From JAHEGP01 sp963751595 (lineage in GTDB: Bacteria; Pseudomonadota; Gammaproteobacteria; Pseudomonadales; JAHEGP01): 64,000 nt of DNA. Positions within the stretch are counted from its first letter, which is position 1. Each line of letters starts with the position of its first letter. Under the pieces are notes generated by a model. The model saw nothing but the letters and a program-made list of their open reading frames with translations. It ran no database searches and had not been told where the DNA came from. The position numbers and the translations under genes were made by a program. This document shows, piece after piece, positions 52,369 through 61,253 of this stretch. The stretch lies in assembly GCA_963751595.1 (NCBI GenBank), contig CAVVVC010000001.1, positions 248,001 to 312,000 of the forward strand. The letters run 5' to 3'.

Positions 52369-53907
52369 ATGAGGCTATCTTTCGCGGATGTCATGATCGA
52401 CACAGAGCACTTTGAGTTGTTTCGCAACGGGCAACTCCAGCATGTCGAGCCCAAAGTATTCAGTTTGCTGGTCTATATGGCCGAAAATCCCCAGCGTGTC
52501 ATTGCGGTCGATGAATTGATGGCGACGATCTGGAAAAATCGAGTCGTATCAGATACAACCGTGGCTGGATGCATCAAACATGCGCGCAAGGCGATTGGCG
52601 ACGATGGCAGCCAGCAGGCTACTATCAAGACTGTCCGCGGGCGCGGCTTTCGCTTCTGCGCCGAAGTATCCACTGACACAAATGATGCGCCCGTTACTGA
52701 AAATAAAGCATCAACAGCCGGCCAGCCGGTAATCTCCTCCGCCTATCCCGAGACTGTCGCCTTTAACCCCGGGTTGGCCATCCAGCAGTTCCAGGCCTTC
52801 TCCGATTCGCCGGGAATGCTGGCATTTGTGCAGGGGTTGTCGATGGCCCTGAGTACCGTGCTTACGCGTATTCCCTTGCTGCGCCTGACTTCACTGTCAG
52901 GTAATGCCGCGGCCGCAACAGCGCGCGAAGTTTATGAATCGATGGGTGCTGATTATGTACTCTCCGGCAGCGTCCAGACTGTCGATAATCACGTTCGGGT
53001 TACAGTACATTTGTGTGACGCCAGGACGGGATTTAATCGCTGGGCACATCAATTTCGCATTCCCGGTAGCGTGGAACAAGCTCACGACACTGCCGTGTTG
53101 GCTATAGTTGCCAAACTGGAACCGCAACTCCACAGGGCGATGTACGACAGCGTGCGGGCTCTGACCAGCAAACCCAATGCTCTCGAGTTGTATTTGCAGG
53201 CCAGCGGCTTATTGGCGTTACAGGGTTGGCACTACGATACCTTTCATGCCGCCTCGGGCTTGTTGCGTGAGAGCTGGAAACAAGCTCCCGAGTTTGCGCA
53301 TGCCGGTAGCTATTTGTCCCTTGTGCTGGGCTTGGGATGCCGACTGGGATTGATGCCTGAGCAGGAAAAAGTACGCGATGAAGCCTTTGCCGCCGCGGAA
53401 CGCGCATTGCAGTTGGAGTCGATGGACTCGTCCGTCATGGGGCTTGCAGGGTGTGCATTGGCTGACCTGGGGCACGTTAATCGCGCGCTGGCAATTCTGA
53501 AGCAGGCTGTCGAGTACAATCCGGGCAATGCCCAGGCATGGGCGGCGCTCGGCTCGGTGAATCTATCGCTGCGCAGGGTGGACAATGCGATTGCCCATTT
53601 GCAGCATGGCATAGATCTGAGCCCCCATGACAGCCGTCTATCGGTATGGGGCGGGGTGTTGTCTACGGCGCTGCGGGCATCGGGCGATTTGCCTGGCGCT
53701 ATCAAGCAGGCCGAGCTGGCGTGCCAAAGAGATGACCGGACCTACATGCCGCGGGTGGTGCTCGCCGGCGCGCTGAAAGCCGATGACGACATTGCCGGTG
53801 CCAAAGCCGCCCTCAAGGATGCGTATCGAATCAAACCCGATCTTACAGACCTGCAGATAATGTACCTGGTGGGCAGGCGCCAGGCAGATGAGCTCCTGGC
53901 CCTTTAA
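52369..53907 (+). CDS. CadC/OmpR-type winged-helix regulator with TPR domain
   Basis: 512-aa cytoplasmic regulator. Residues 1-105 are an OmpR/PhoB-type winged helix (PKVFSLLVYMAENPQRVIAVDELM, then RKAIGDDGSQQATIKTVRGRGFRF). No receiver domain or transmembrane segment is visible between this and the rest. Residues about 125-270 look like an adenylate-cyclase-associated or TolB-like domain (VLSGSVQTVDNHVRVTVHLCDA). The C-terminal part has TPR repeats (ALADLGHVNRALAILKQAVEYNPGNAQAWAALGSVNLSLR split over two helices). It is divergent from osmC, so it may control it; the signal is unknown. Confidence 0.88.
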   Translation: MRLSFADVMIDTEHFELFRNGQLQHVEPKVFSLLVYMAENPQRVIAVDELMATIWKNRVVSDTTVAGCIKHARKAIGDDGSQQATIKTVRGRGFRFCAEVSTDTNDAPVTENKASTAGQPVISSAYPETVAFNPGLAIQQFQAFSDSPGMLAFVQGLSMALSTVLTRIPLLRLTSLSGNAAAATAREVYESMGADYVLSGSVQTVDNHVRVTVHLCDARTGFNRWAHQFRIPGSVEQAHDTAVLAIVAKLEPQLHRAMYDSVRALTSKPNALELYLQASGLLALQGWHYDTFHAASGLLRESWKQAPEFAHAGSYLSLVLGLGCRLGLMPEQEKVRDEAFAAAERALQLESMDSSVMGLAGCALADLGHVNRALAILKQAVEYNPGNAQAWAALGSVNLSLRRVDNAIAHLQHGIDLSPHDSRLSVWGGVLSTALRASGDLPGAIKQAELACQRDDRTYMPRVVLAGALKADDDIAGAKAALKDAYRIKPDLTDLQIMYLVGRRQADELLAL

Positions 53908-54223
53908 TCCAGCTACCGCGCTGCCAACCCTTTCCACCGCCACCGTCCGCAGCCTGTGGCAAAGGAGTTTTGTGTTTCCCGAAACCAGACACCCGAAGCA
54001 AGGGCTTCATTTCTGATCCGAAATCGGAGACCCCGATTCTGCCAAGAACTCCATTTTTGGGTTACGGGCAACCGAAACCCTGTGACAACGGCCAGACCTG
54101 CAAACTCCCCAACAAAACCCCAAAAAATCCGCAGCCGCTCACCAAGTAGCGCGAGCCGCTCGGCCCTAGTATTGACCTCAGTGGTTGCACAAGGCAACGA
54201 CACCAAAAGATGAGGATATACCA
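53908..54223. other. 316-bp gap with a small hairpin
   Basis: No gene recognised. A perfect 6-bp hairpin AATCGG-AGACC-CCGATT lies at 54022-54038. The last 20 bp hold TGAGGA, the ribosome-binding site of the next gene. Confidence 0.4.
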
Positions 54224-55048
54224 ATGCACGCATCCCTAGAAATGCTGGACACAATTGATCTTGCCGGCGTCAAAACGAAGCAGCAATCGGCATGGGCCTC
54301 CGGTGATTATGCCGTGATAGGTACCACTCTGCAGATTGTCGGCGAACAACTCTGCGAAACCATCGATCTGCGCCCCGGTCAGACTGTGCTGGACGTTGCC
54401 GCCGGCAATGGCAACGCAACACTCGCGGCAGCGCGACGCTACTGCCGGGTAACGTCAACCGATTACGTGGCGTCGCTACTGGATCGGAGCCGACAGCGCG
54501 CAGTGGCAGAAGCGCTGCAGGTTGACTATCGGGTTGCCGATGCTGAGGAATTACCCTTTGACGACGAACAGTTTGATGTCGTGCTATCGACCTTTGGAGT
54601 GATGTTTACCCCGGATCAGAATCGCGCAGCAAGCGAGCTGGCCCGCGTTTGTCGGCGCGGCGGAACCATCGCCCTGGCCAACTGGACCGCTGAGGGGTTT
54701 ATTGGCCAGCTGTTCAAAACGCTGGGAACGCATATTCCACCTGCTCCTGGTGTGCAATCGCCGTTGCGCTGGAGTGATCGGGATGCTTTGCGTGCGCTGT
54801 TTGGAGATTCGATTCGATCTATCGACTTGCAGCGCAAACATTTTGTGTTCCGCTACCATTCCTTTGACCATTTCATAGATGTTTTTCGCACCTTTTACGG
54901 GCCCATGCACAAAGCGTTTATCGCTCTGGGTAAGCAGGCCGATGCTTTGGAGGCCGACCTGCGAGCTCTGCAGGCCGGCTTCAATACCGCCGGGCTGGAT
55001 GGCTTTGTCGTACCCTCTGAATACGTGGAGGTGGTTATCCGCAAGTAG
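54224..55048 (+). CDS. Class I SAM-dependent methyltransferase (UbiE/arsenite-methyltransferase-like)
   Basis: 274 aa from the ATG at 54224 behind TGAGGA; the TTG at 54185 is rejected because it lacks a good ribosome-binding site. Motif I is VLDVAAGNGNATLAAARR, motif II (acidic) VTSTDYV, motif IV DVVLSTFGVMFTPDQ with post-I DAEELPFDDEQFDVVLS. The N-terminal LKTKQQSAWASGDYAVIG resembles UbiE-like proteins that act on small lipophilic or thiol substrates. No partner gene indicates the substrate. Confidence 0.9.
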   Translation: MHASLEMLDTIDLAGVKTKQQSAWASGDYAVIGTTLQIVGEQLCETIDLRPGQTVLDVAAGNGNATLAAARRYCRVTSTDYVASLLDRSRQRAVAEALQVDYRVADAEELPFDDEQFDVVLSTFGVMFTPDQNRAASELARVCRRGGTIALANWTAEGFIGQLFKTLGTHIPPAPGVQSPLRWSDRDALRALFGDSIRSIDLQRKHFVFRYHSFDHFIDVFRTFYGPMHKAFIALGKQADALEADLRALQAGFNTAGLDGFVVPSEYVEVVIRK

Positions 55049-55678
55049 CATCGCTGCCGGCTCCCCACCTGGGTGGCCGGGGGGTTTGCCGACCCGAAAT
55101 TGCGGGACAGTAGGGGCCGGCTGAGGCCGGTTAGGACGTGGAGTGGGTTCACACCATCAACCCTGAGTCATTGGTTGTCGCCCCGGGCTTTGTGCCCCTC
55201 GTTGATTAGAGCGACCATTGACCTTCGCGCCGCACCCAACGGCCATTATGCGCCGGTGGCGGCTGATCTGATAGGTGGATACCAAAACCCGGTGGTATCG
55301 GCAAACAGTGCAAGCGCTGAAAGGCAATTACACTGCCCACGCGTTGCCACCGGCCTATTTTCGTACCAGAAGCCAGAGCACCAGGGCGCCGGATGCCGTG
55401 CGGATCACAATTGCCTGCTCATGTCGGTATCGACACGGGCAACGCGGCACCACCAAGCATACCCGGCAGAGCCGCAGTGTTCGGGTGCTTAACTCGCCTG
55501 ACACAGCGATTTGCCGTTACCCGGGCGACAGCACAGGCCGGGTCGGTCGCACCTGCGCGGCCCGCCTGCTTCGACGATTCGGTTGGTGCGGCATCCCGGT
55601 GGTTCTTAATCTCAATCCGGGGGCGACCCGTTACACGTTCCCTTGCTCTTCCTCTACGGCGTGTATGAGCTTGGATGC
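55049..55678. other. 630-bp gap, no gene recognised
   Basis: Between the methyltransferase and the PEP-CTERM protein. It contains a GC-rich stem-loop just after the methyltransferase stop (CCGG at 55057 and 55077, with CCACC/GGTGG inside), possibly a terminator. Frames up to 135 codons lack conserved features. Confidence 0.4.
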
Positions 55679-56350
55679 CTAGGTTGGCAATTGCAATTTT
55701 CTGCGTCTGACAGCAATCAGGGCAATCAAGCCAGAGCCGAATAGCCATATCGTTGCGGGTAATGGTATAGCACTGACATCACCATCACGAACTGCCCAGG
55801 GGTATAAGAGGCTACTGTTATTCCTTTCCAAATTACTGCCATCAGATGCGCTAACACCGTCAGAGAATTGGAATGCCCACGAAGACGTGAGACTACTCGA
55901 CGTACCTGACCAATAGCCGCCGGCGGTAACATTACCCTGGATATTTTCAAATAGACCGGGGTTGCCTGCTGTGATGCCGTCGACATGATACAGATGGCCA
56001 TATTCGTTATCTTGGCAAACCGCCGCTGTAACCGCGCTACAGTCGACAATAGTACCGTCCAGATCAACGTCCATTCTGGCGAGGCGCCAGTCGGTATATG
56101 TGACATCACGGACCGAATCGTAATAAGAGAGATCGGCCACCCAGGTGTTGGCTTCGCTTAAAATCATTCGTCCGTCCAGATCATCACCATTGGTCTGCGC
56201 ATAATTGGCATCAAATAACCAGGTGACGTCTAAGGTATCGTCATAAACTAAACCGCCGCCACGGTCTATCAAAGCGGCTTCTGCAACGGTTGAATAAGCA
56301 AGTACGGTGACGCATAAGCTGAGTACACGCCGTAATCGTCTCATCTTCAT
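55679..56350 (-). CDS. PEP-CTERM-type sorting-signal protein (PLPA variant), DUF1566-like
   Basis: 223-aa secreted protein. A signal peptide covers residues 1-25 (LSLCVTVLAYSTVAEA). The middle has a DUF1566-like fold: GLVYDDTLDVTWLFDANYA, ANTWVADLSYYD, YTDWRLARMDVD and GGYWSGTSSSL. The C-terminus reads AIPLPATIWLFGSGLIALIA followed by RRRK, i.e. a PLPA-type motif, hydrophobic helix and basic cluster, which is the PEP-CTERM sorting signal for an exosortase. Two Cys and DGT-like turns suggest a surface matrix protein. No exosortase is in the window. Confidence 0.85.
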   Translation of the reverse strand: MKMRRLRRVLSLCVTVLAYSTVAEAALIDRGGGLVYDDTLDVTWLFDANYAQTNGDDLDGRMILSEANTWVADLSYYDSVRDVTYTDWRLARMDVDLDGTIVDCSAVTAAVCQDNEYGHLYHVDGITAGNPGLFENIQGNVTAGGYWSGTSSSLTSSWAFQFSDGVSASDGSNLERNNSSLLYPWAVRDGDVSAIPLPATIWLFGSGLIALIAVRRRKLQLPT

Positions 56351-57164
56351 TTGTTCGCCCCCCTGCTAATTCAGGCTGTACCGACCACCTACGACCACTT
56401 TACTTGCTATTTTTTAAACACGCACTAATAGAGTGGGAATAGTTTCTGCGATCTATACCTGGAATTGACCTGGATCAAAGATTGGCTGCGGGGGGCGTCT
56501 AACGTCTGCAGGCTGCCCTGATCCGCAGCCATATTCCCGCCCTCCAACAGCTTCTGGCGCTTTCCGCCGTTACCTCAGGCTTTAATGCTGCCGGGCAGCA
56601 CATAATAGTCACCGATGAAATAAGCGGCCGACGTTCGATCCATTGATCGTAACTCAAGGGTTTCAGGACAGCGTGCGGGAACTGATGGTATAAAAGGCGG
56701 AAAAGATATCTTGAAATCCTTCACCGCAAAGACGATTTGCGCCAGCGCGACGTCCTGCTCGCGCAGACTGCGGTAGGCCGACTGGGCAAGCCGGTAGCGG
56801 TTGCAGCGGTGGTGGGCTTCCTGGCCAGCGACCCCGCGGCTTGCACCAGCGGCCAAACCGAGGACGTCAATGGTGGCATGGATACGGGCTGAGGGATTCG
56901 TGGATTGCAAAAAGTGCCAACAGGCGTAAGATTGCGGTCTCGTTGACCCATTGGGTATTCATTGCCGAGGGGTTTCGCGGTAACGTTCACCAATATTCGG
57001 CAGCTGGCATGCCGGTAGTGGTGTGGGTACCACGAAAGAGCGAGATGGATGGGCGCAGCTGGCGAGGTTACCGGGAATGTGTCAACGGGCGTTGACGTGG
57101 CCCGGACTCGGGTCCATCTGCAGGTCAACGCACTTTGACACACCGCGTTCAAGGAGAGACTTCC
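56351..57164. other. 814-bp gap holding an SDR gene remnant
   Basis: The upstream part (56351-56700) is AT-richer with no gene. Positions 56701-56892 keep a recognisable SDR C-terminus (listed separately). The rest up to the ribosome-binding site of the next SDR has no conserved frame. Confidence 0.5.
56701..56892 (+). pseudogene. Fragment of a short-chain dehydrogenase gene (C-terminal remnant)
   Basis: About 63 codons ending at the TGA at 56892 translate to a typical SDR end: AVGRLGKPVAVAAVVGFLAS followed by DPAACTSGQTEDVNGGMDTG. It matches the family pattern R-x-G-x-P-x-x-V-A-x-x-V-x-F-L-A-S-D...T-G-Q-T-x-x-V-N-G-G. Upstream in the same frame are several stop codons, so the N-terminal Rossmann part and the YxxxK active site are gone. 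It lies 270 bp before an intact SDR gene; the two may be relics of one duplicated or transferred segment. Confidence 0.72.
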
Positions 57165-57941
57165 ATGTCCAACACTGCTCTTGTCACCGGGGCTTCCTCA
57201 GGCATCGGGGCCGCGCTGGCACGCTATCACGCGGCCAGGGGTGGGGACCTGATACTGACCGCACGTCGCGAACAGGCGCTGAACGATCTCAAGTCCGAAC
57301 TCGAAGCCGAGCACAAGATCTCCGTCCATGTCTTCGCCATCGATCTCGGCGCCCCGGGCGGCGCCGACGCACTTTATGAGGCCGTCAAAGCCGCGGGGCT
57401 GCGGGTCGATATCCTGATCAACAACGCGGGTTTCGGCGGGCATGGCGCGCATATCGACCGCGATCTGGCCGACGAACAGGCGATGATCGATCTGAACGTC
57501 AAGGCCCTGGTGACCCTGACCCATCGCTTCGGCGCGGATATGGCGGCCCAGGGTGGCGGCAAGATCCTCAATGTCGGCTCCACAGCCGGGTTCATGCCGG
57601 GTCCGCAGCAGGCGGTCTACTTTGCCACCAAGGCCTTCGTGAATTCCTTCAGCCAGGCGGTCGATGAGGAATTGCGCCCTCACGGTGTCACCTGCACCGT
57701 GCTGGCACCGGGCTATGTGCGCACCGAATTCGCCGAGGTCGCCAATCTGGAAGGCACCGGACTCGCCAGGCAGAAGGGCGCGAGCGCCGATGCGGTGGCC
57801 CAGCATGGCTATGACGCGATGATGGCCGGCAAGCTCGTCACGATCAACGAGGCGCCGCTGAGTTTCATGCTGAACTGGGTCGCGCCGTTCGTTCCCCGTC
57901 GCTTCATGCTCAAGCAGATCGACAAGCTGCAGACAAAGTGA
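57165..57941 (+). CDS. Short-chain dehydrogenase/reductase (SDR)
   Basis: 258-aa classical SDR. The cofactor loop is ALVTGASSGIGAALARYHAA, NNAG is in DILINNAGFGGHGAH, the catalytic Ser in ILNVGSTAGFMPG and Tyr-Lys in AVYFATKAFVNSF. The Arg after the cofactor strand (LTARREQALNDL) suggests NADP(H). ATG 57165 with AAGGAG upstream. Its third codon positions look strongly G/C-biased compared with neighbouring genes, and it is flanked by an SDR remnant upstream, hinting at separate acquisition. The substrate is unknown. Confidence 0.9.
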   Translation: MSNTALVTGASSGIGAALARYHAARGGDLILTARREQALNDLKSELEAEHKISVHVFAIDLGAPGGADALYEAVKAAGLRVDILINNAGFGGHGAHIDRDLADEQAMIDLNVKALVTLTHRFGADMAAQGGGKILNVGSTAGFMPGPQQAVYFATKAFVNSFSQAVDEELRPHGVTCTVLAPGYVRTEFAEVANLEGTGLARQKGASADAVAQHGYDAMMAGKLVTINEAPLSFMLNWVAPFVPRRFMLKQIDKLQTK

Positions 57942-58182
57942 CCCAACAGCCGCCCGTCCGGTCAGCCGGCGGCATTTGGCCAGAGCCGTAGCGTGATCCC
58001 CGCGCTCATCGGCCAACCGCTTCAGCCCGAATTAAAGATGGGCCATTCTGCTCCGCCTGGTTGCTCAACGCCAATGGTAATCCACGAGCATTGAGATTGG
58101 GCAGGTGAAAACATGATTCCCAGCGCATAATCCGTACCGGAGACAGTCCCGCAAAGCCCCTTGCCGCTAGCCTAATCCAGTG

Positions 58183-59155
58183 ATGTACAGCGAAGTAAAC
58201 TCTTTATCTGCGCCGGTCACCAGGGTTCTGCTGCAGCCCTTGCAGCGAACGCTTCGCCCAGGCGCGTGGCGTGCAGATTTCGGTGGCACGGCTGGATTTG
58301 CCTGGCGAGGGCATCGCGGGCAACAAGTGGTATAAACTCTATCCCAATCTTGCAATCGCCCAGCTCCAGGGCTGCCGTCGAATCGTCAGTTTCGGTGGCC
58401 CCTGGTCCAACCACATCCATGCCCTCGCCGCGGCGGGTCGGCGCTTTCATTTTGAGACCGTTGGCGTTATTCGCGGCTATGGACACTTACCGCTGACCCC
58501 GATGCTGGCAGACGCCCGCCGCTGGGGCATGCAACTGGAGTTTGTCGGCCATGGCGAATACCGTTTGAAGAACGATGCCCCCTGGCTTCACGCATTGCGG
58601 CAGCGCCACGCACCCTGCATGATTGTGCCCGAGGGTGGCAGCAATCCTGCCGCGGTGGCCGGCTGCAGCCGTATCCTAGCAGACCTGGAGGCGGCGGGTT
58701 GTGATGCGACCAGCCTGGCGCTGGCCTGCGGTACCGGCGCGACCCTCGCCGGCATCCTTCGGCGTCCGGGTAGGCTCAAACAGGTGCTCGGCGTCAGCGT
58801 GCTCAAGGGCGACCGCGGGCTCGCCGAAAGGGTCAGGTCACACGGGGCAGGCCTGATCGATGCCGGCGTGGACTGGGAGATCGACAACGAGCATCATTGC
58901 GGTGGCTATGCCCGGGTCGACAAGAATCTGCTGGCCTTTATCGAGGGGTTCCACCAGCGCCACGGTATTGTTCTGGAGCCGGTGTATACCGGTAAAATGA
59001 TGGTGGCGCTCTACCGGCGCGTGGAACAGGGGTGGTTCGCCCCCGGGGAACATGTCGTGGCGCTCCATAGCGGCGGTTTGCAGGGGCTCAGGGGCTTCCA
59101 GCGCGACTGGCCCTGGGCCCGGCACCAGCTTGCCCCCGCTCAACCGTTCCCCTAA
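58183..59155 (+). CDS. PLP-dependent ACC deaminase/D-cysteine desulfhydrase family protein (5' frameshift)
   Basis: About 323 aa when the 5' end is joined. The body (from the GTG at 58271) has GIAGNKWYKLYPNL (PLP Lys), SFGGPWSNHIHALAAAG, the VPEGGSNP loop and ACGTGATLAGILRR. Upstream, the frame from the ATG at 58183 reads EVNSLSAPVTRVLLQPLQ and joins ERFAQARGVQISVARLDL if one extra C at 58246 is removed, giving the expected N-terminus. Family members act on 1-aminocyclopropane-1-carboxylate or D-cysteine; which applies is not determined. No ribosome-binding site is clear at 58183, so part of this is inferred. Located upstream of nadK with a 93-bp gap. Confidence 0.85.
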
Positions 59156-59248
59156 GCCGTTAATCCCGCTCGACATTTATTGGAATCGACCTGCGTGTTG
59201 CACCGATTCCCCGCTATAATGCCGGTCTTCACTGGAATTGGCGCAGTA

Positions 59249-60121
59249 ATGGCAACTTTTCAAACGATAGGCTTGATCGGTCGGCTCGACAATGAGCAGG
59301 TGGTCGAAACCGTTCGCGATTTGCTGGCCATACTGCAGGCACGGAACCTCACGGTGTTGCTGGAGGACGAAATCGCCCGTCTGGTGAAGGACCCCGGGAT
59401 TGAGGCGGCCGACCGCCGTACCATTGGCGAGCGCTGTGATCTGGCCATCGTGGTGGGGGGCGACGGCAGTTTGCTGGGCGCGGCCCGGGCACTTGCACCC
59501 CACGATTGCGCGGTACTGGGTATCAACCGCGGCAGGCTCGGATTTTTGACCGATATTCGGCCGGAACAGATCGAGCAGAAAGTAGTTGAAGTGCTGGACG
59601 GAAAATACCGGCTGGAGGAACGCTTCCTGCTCGATGTCGAAGTCAACCGCGGCGAAGAGCCGATCGCCCGGGGCGAGGCGCTGAATGATGTGGTCATCAA
59701 CTCCGGTCGATCGGCGAGAATGATCGACTTCGACCTCTACATGAACGGCAAGTACGTCTACAGCCAGGATTCAGACGGGCTGATCGTATCCACGCCCACT
59801 GGCTCTACCGCCTATGCGCTCTCCGGTGGCGGCCCGATCATGCACCCCGAACTCGATGCCATCGTGTTGGTGCCGATGTTTCCCCACACCTTGAGTGCGC
59901 GTCCCATCGTCGTATCCGGCGAGACTGAAATCAAAGTAGTCATCGGTAATTGCCACCCCTACGTAAGTTGCGATGGTCAGGTGCATTTGACCACCGCACC
60001 GGGGGATGTGGTCAATATCCGCAAAAAGCCCCATCGACTGACGCTGATTCATTTGCTGAATCACGATTTTTATGCGGCCTGTCGGGATAAGCTCGGCTGG
60101 AGTAACAGGCTGGCGAAGTAG
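59249..60121 (+). CDS. nadK: NAD kinase
   Basis: Phosphorylates NAD to NADP; 290 aa, close to 292 in E. coli, from the ATG at 59249. The GGDGSLLGAAR nucleotide motif is near residue 70, with NRGRLGFLTDI, DVVINSGRSARMIDFDLYM and the GSTAYALSGGGPIMHP loop. It opens a conserved gammaproteobacterial block with a rhomboid, YeaC, DUF2797 and pepN, also co-occurring in Pseudomonas. The spacing to the next gene is only 8 bp. Confidence 0.96.
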   Translation: MATFQTIGLIGRLDNEQVVETVRDLLAILQARNLTVLLEDEIARLVKDPGIEAADRRTIGERCDLAIVVGGDGSLLGAARALAPHDCAVLGINRGRLGFLTDIRPEQIEQKVVEVLDGKYRLEERFLLDVEVNRGEEPIARGEALNDVVINSGRSARMIDFDLYMNGKYVYSQDSDGLIVSTPTGSTAYALSGGGPIMHPELDAIVLVPMFPHTLSARPIVVSGETEIKVVIGNCHPYVSCDGQVHLTTAPGDVVNIRKKPHRLTLIHLLNHDFYAACRDKLGWSNRLAK

Positions 60122-60129
60122 CGCACACT

Positions 60130-61005
60130 ATGGAACTCATCGTTACCGACATACAGCAGGATCTGCGCCCCTTCAGCGAGCTATTGTGGCAGCGCGGCAT
60201 CGCGCATCGCATTCACGAAAATGCCGGTCGCCAGGTGCTGTCCATCGATAACGCCGCCATGGCGAATATGGTAGAAGATTTGTACCGTCGCTTTTCCAGC
60301 GGCCAACTGGCCCCGGTGGTGATGCCGAAAAAAACGGTAGCATCCCAGTCGGCGCCCGACTGGCAGCGCCGATTGCTGGCGGCCCCGGTGACATTGGTGC
60401 TGGTGTTGGCGTGTGTCCTAGGCGGTCTGATCGTGTTCAGCGGGCGCCAGGAATGGATCAGCATGTTGACCTTCCAGTCCTGGTTTGAACTTGGTGGCGC
60501 ACGATTCTACCAGCCCTTGCTGGAAACCCTGCAGGAGGGGCAGTGGTGGCGCCTGCTGACGCCGATTTTTCTCCATTTCGGGATGCTTCACCTGGTGTTC
60601 AACGGGCTCTGGTTATGGGAATTCGGTCGCCGCATCGAGGTGCACCAGGGTGCTGGCCGGCTACTGTTACTGGTATGCGTCATCGGCCTTGGGTCGAATT
60701 TCATCCAGTACCTGTTCGCCCGCAATGTCATGTTTGGCGGGATGTCCGGCGTGGTCTACGGGCTGGTGGGATATTGCTGGGGCTGGAGCCTGGTGCGACC
60801 CGATCAGGATTTTGGCATTCCCCGGATGCTGGTGTACGCCATGCTGGGTTTGATGGTGTTGGCGCTAACCGGTATCTTCTCACTGTTCGGTTTCGGCGCG
60901 GTGGCCAACGCCGCCCATTTTTCGGGTTTCCTGATCGGGCTGCTGATCGGGCTGCTGCTGGCAACGGTTTCGCGAGGGCACTATGGACTATCGAAAGCTG
61001 ATTGA
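60130..61005 (+). CDS. Rhomboid intramembrane serine protease
   Basis: 291-aa GlpG-type rhomboid. A cytoplasmic N-terminal domain (about 95 residues) precedes six transmembrane helices. The catalytic Ser is in FGGMSGVVYGL (near 208) and the His in VANAAHFSGFLIG (near 260). The conserved L1 loop WWRLLTPIFLHFGMLHLVFNGLW includes the WR motif. It follows nadK by 8 bp and overlaps the next gene by 23 bp, so it is probably in the same transcript. Confidence 0.93.
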   Translation: MELIVTDIQQDLRPFSELLWQRGIAHRIHENAGRQVLSIDNAAMANMVEDLYRRFSSGQLAPVVMPKKTVASQSAPDWQRRLLAAPVTLVLVLACVLGGLIVFSGRQEWISMLTFQSWFELGGARFYQPLLETLQEGQWWRLLTPIFLHFGMLHLVFNGLWLWEFGRRIEVHQGAGRLLLLVCVIGLGSNFIQYLFARNVMFGGMSGVVYGLVGYCWGWSLVRPDQDFGIPRMLVYAMLGLMVLALTGIFSLFGFGAVANAAHFSGFLIGLLIGLLLATVSRGHYGLSKAD

Positions 61006-61243
61006 AAACATGACGCCCGACATATACCTGCGTCTGAAACAGGCGCTGGAGCTGGGCAAGTGGCCGGACGGCTCCGTCCTCAGTGCTGAGCAAAAACAGC
61101 TTTGTATGGAGGCCATCATCAGTTGGGAGTGTCGTCACATGGCCCCTGAACAGCGCACCGGCTACATCGACCGCGGCAGCAAGGCGATTGGGGAAACCTG
61201 CGGCGATGAACAGGTTTTGCAGGTCAGGGATACACTGCACTAA
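60983..61243 (+). CDS. YeaC-family protein (DUF1315)
   Basis: 86-aa soluble protein whose start overlaps the last 23 nt of the rhomboid gene. It matches the YeaC/DUF1315 family: MTPDIYLRLKQALELGKWPDG, then AIISWECRHMAPEQRTGYIDRG and a C-terminal GDEQVLQVRDTLH. The family is conserved in gammaproteobacteria next to rhomboid genes, and its function is unknown. Confidence 0.88.
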   Translation: MDYRKLIENMTPDIYLRLKQALELGKWPDGSVLSAEQKQLCMEAIISWECRHMAPEQRTGYIDRGSKAIGETCGDEQVLQVRDTLH

Positions 61244-61253
61244 GAGGAATGGC

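Noticed and set aside
55275..55682. 135-codon frame in the methyltransferase-PEP-CTERM gap
   Set aside because: Arg/Thr/Ser-rich with no protein-like pattern and no ribosome-binding site.
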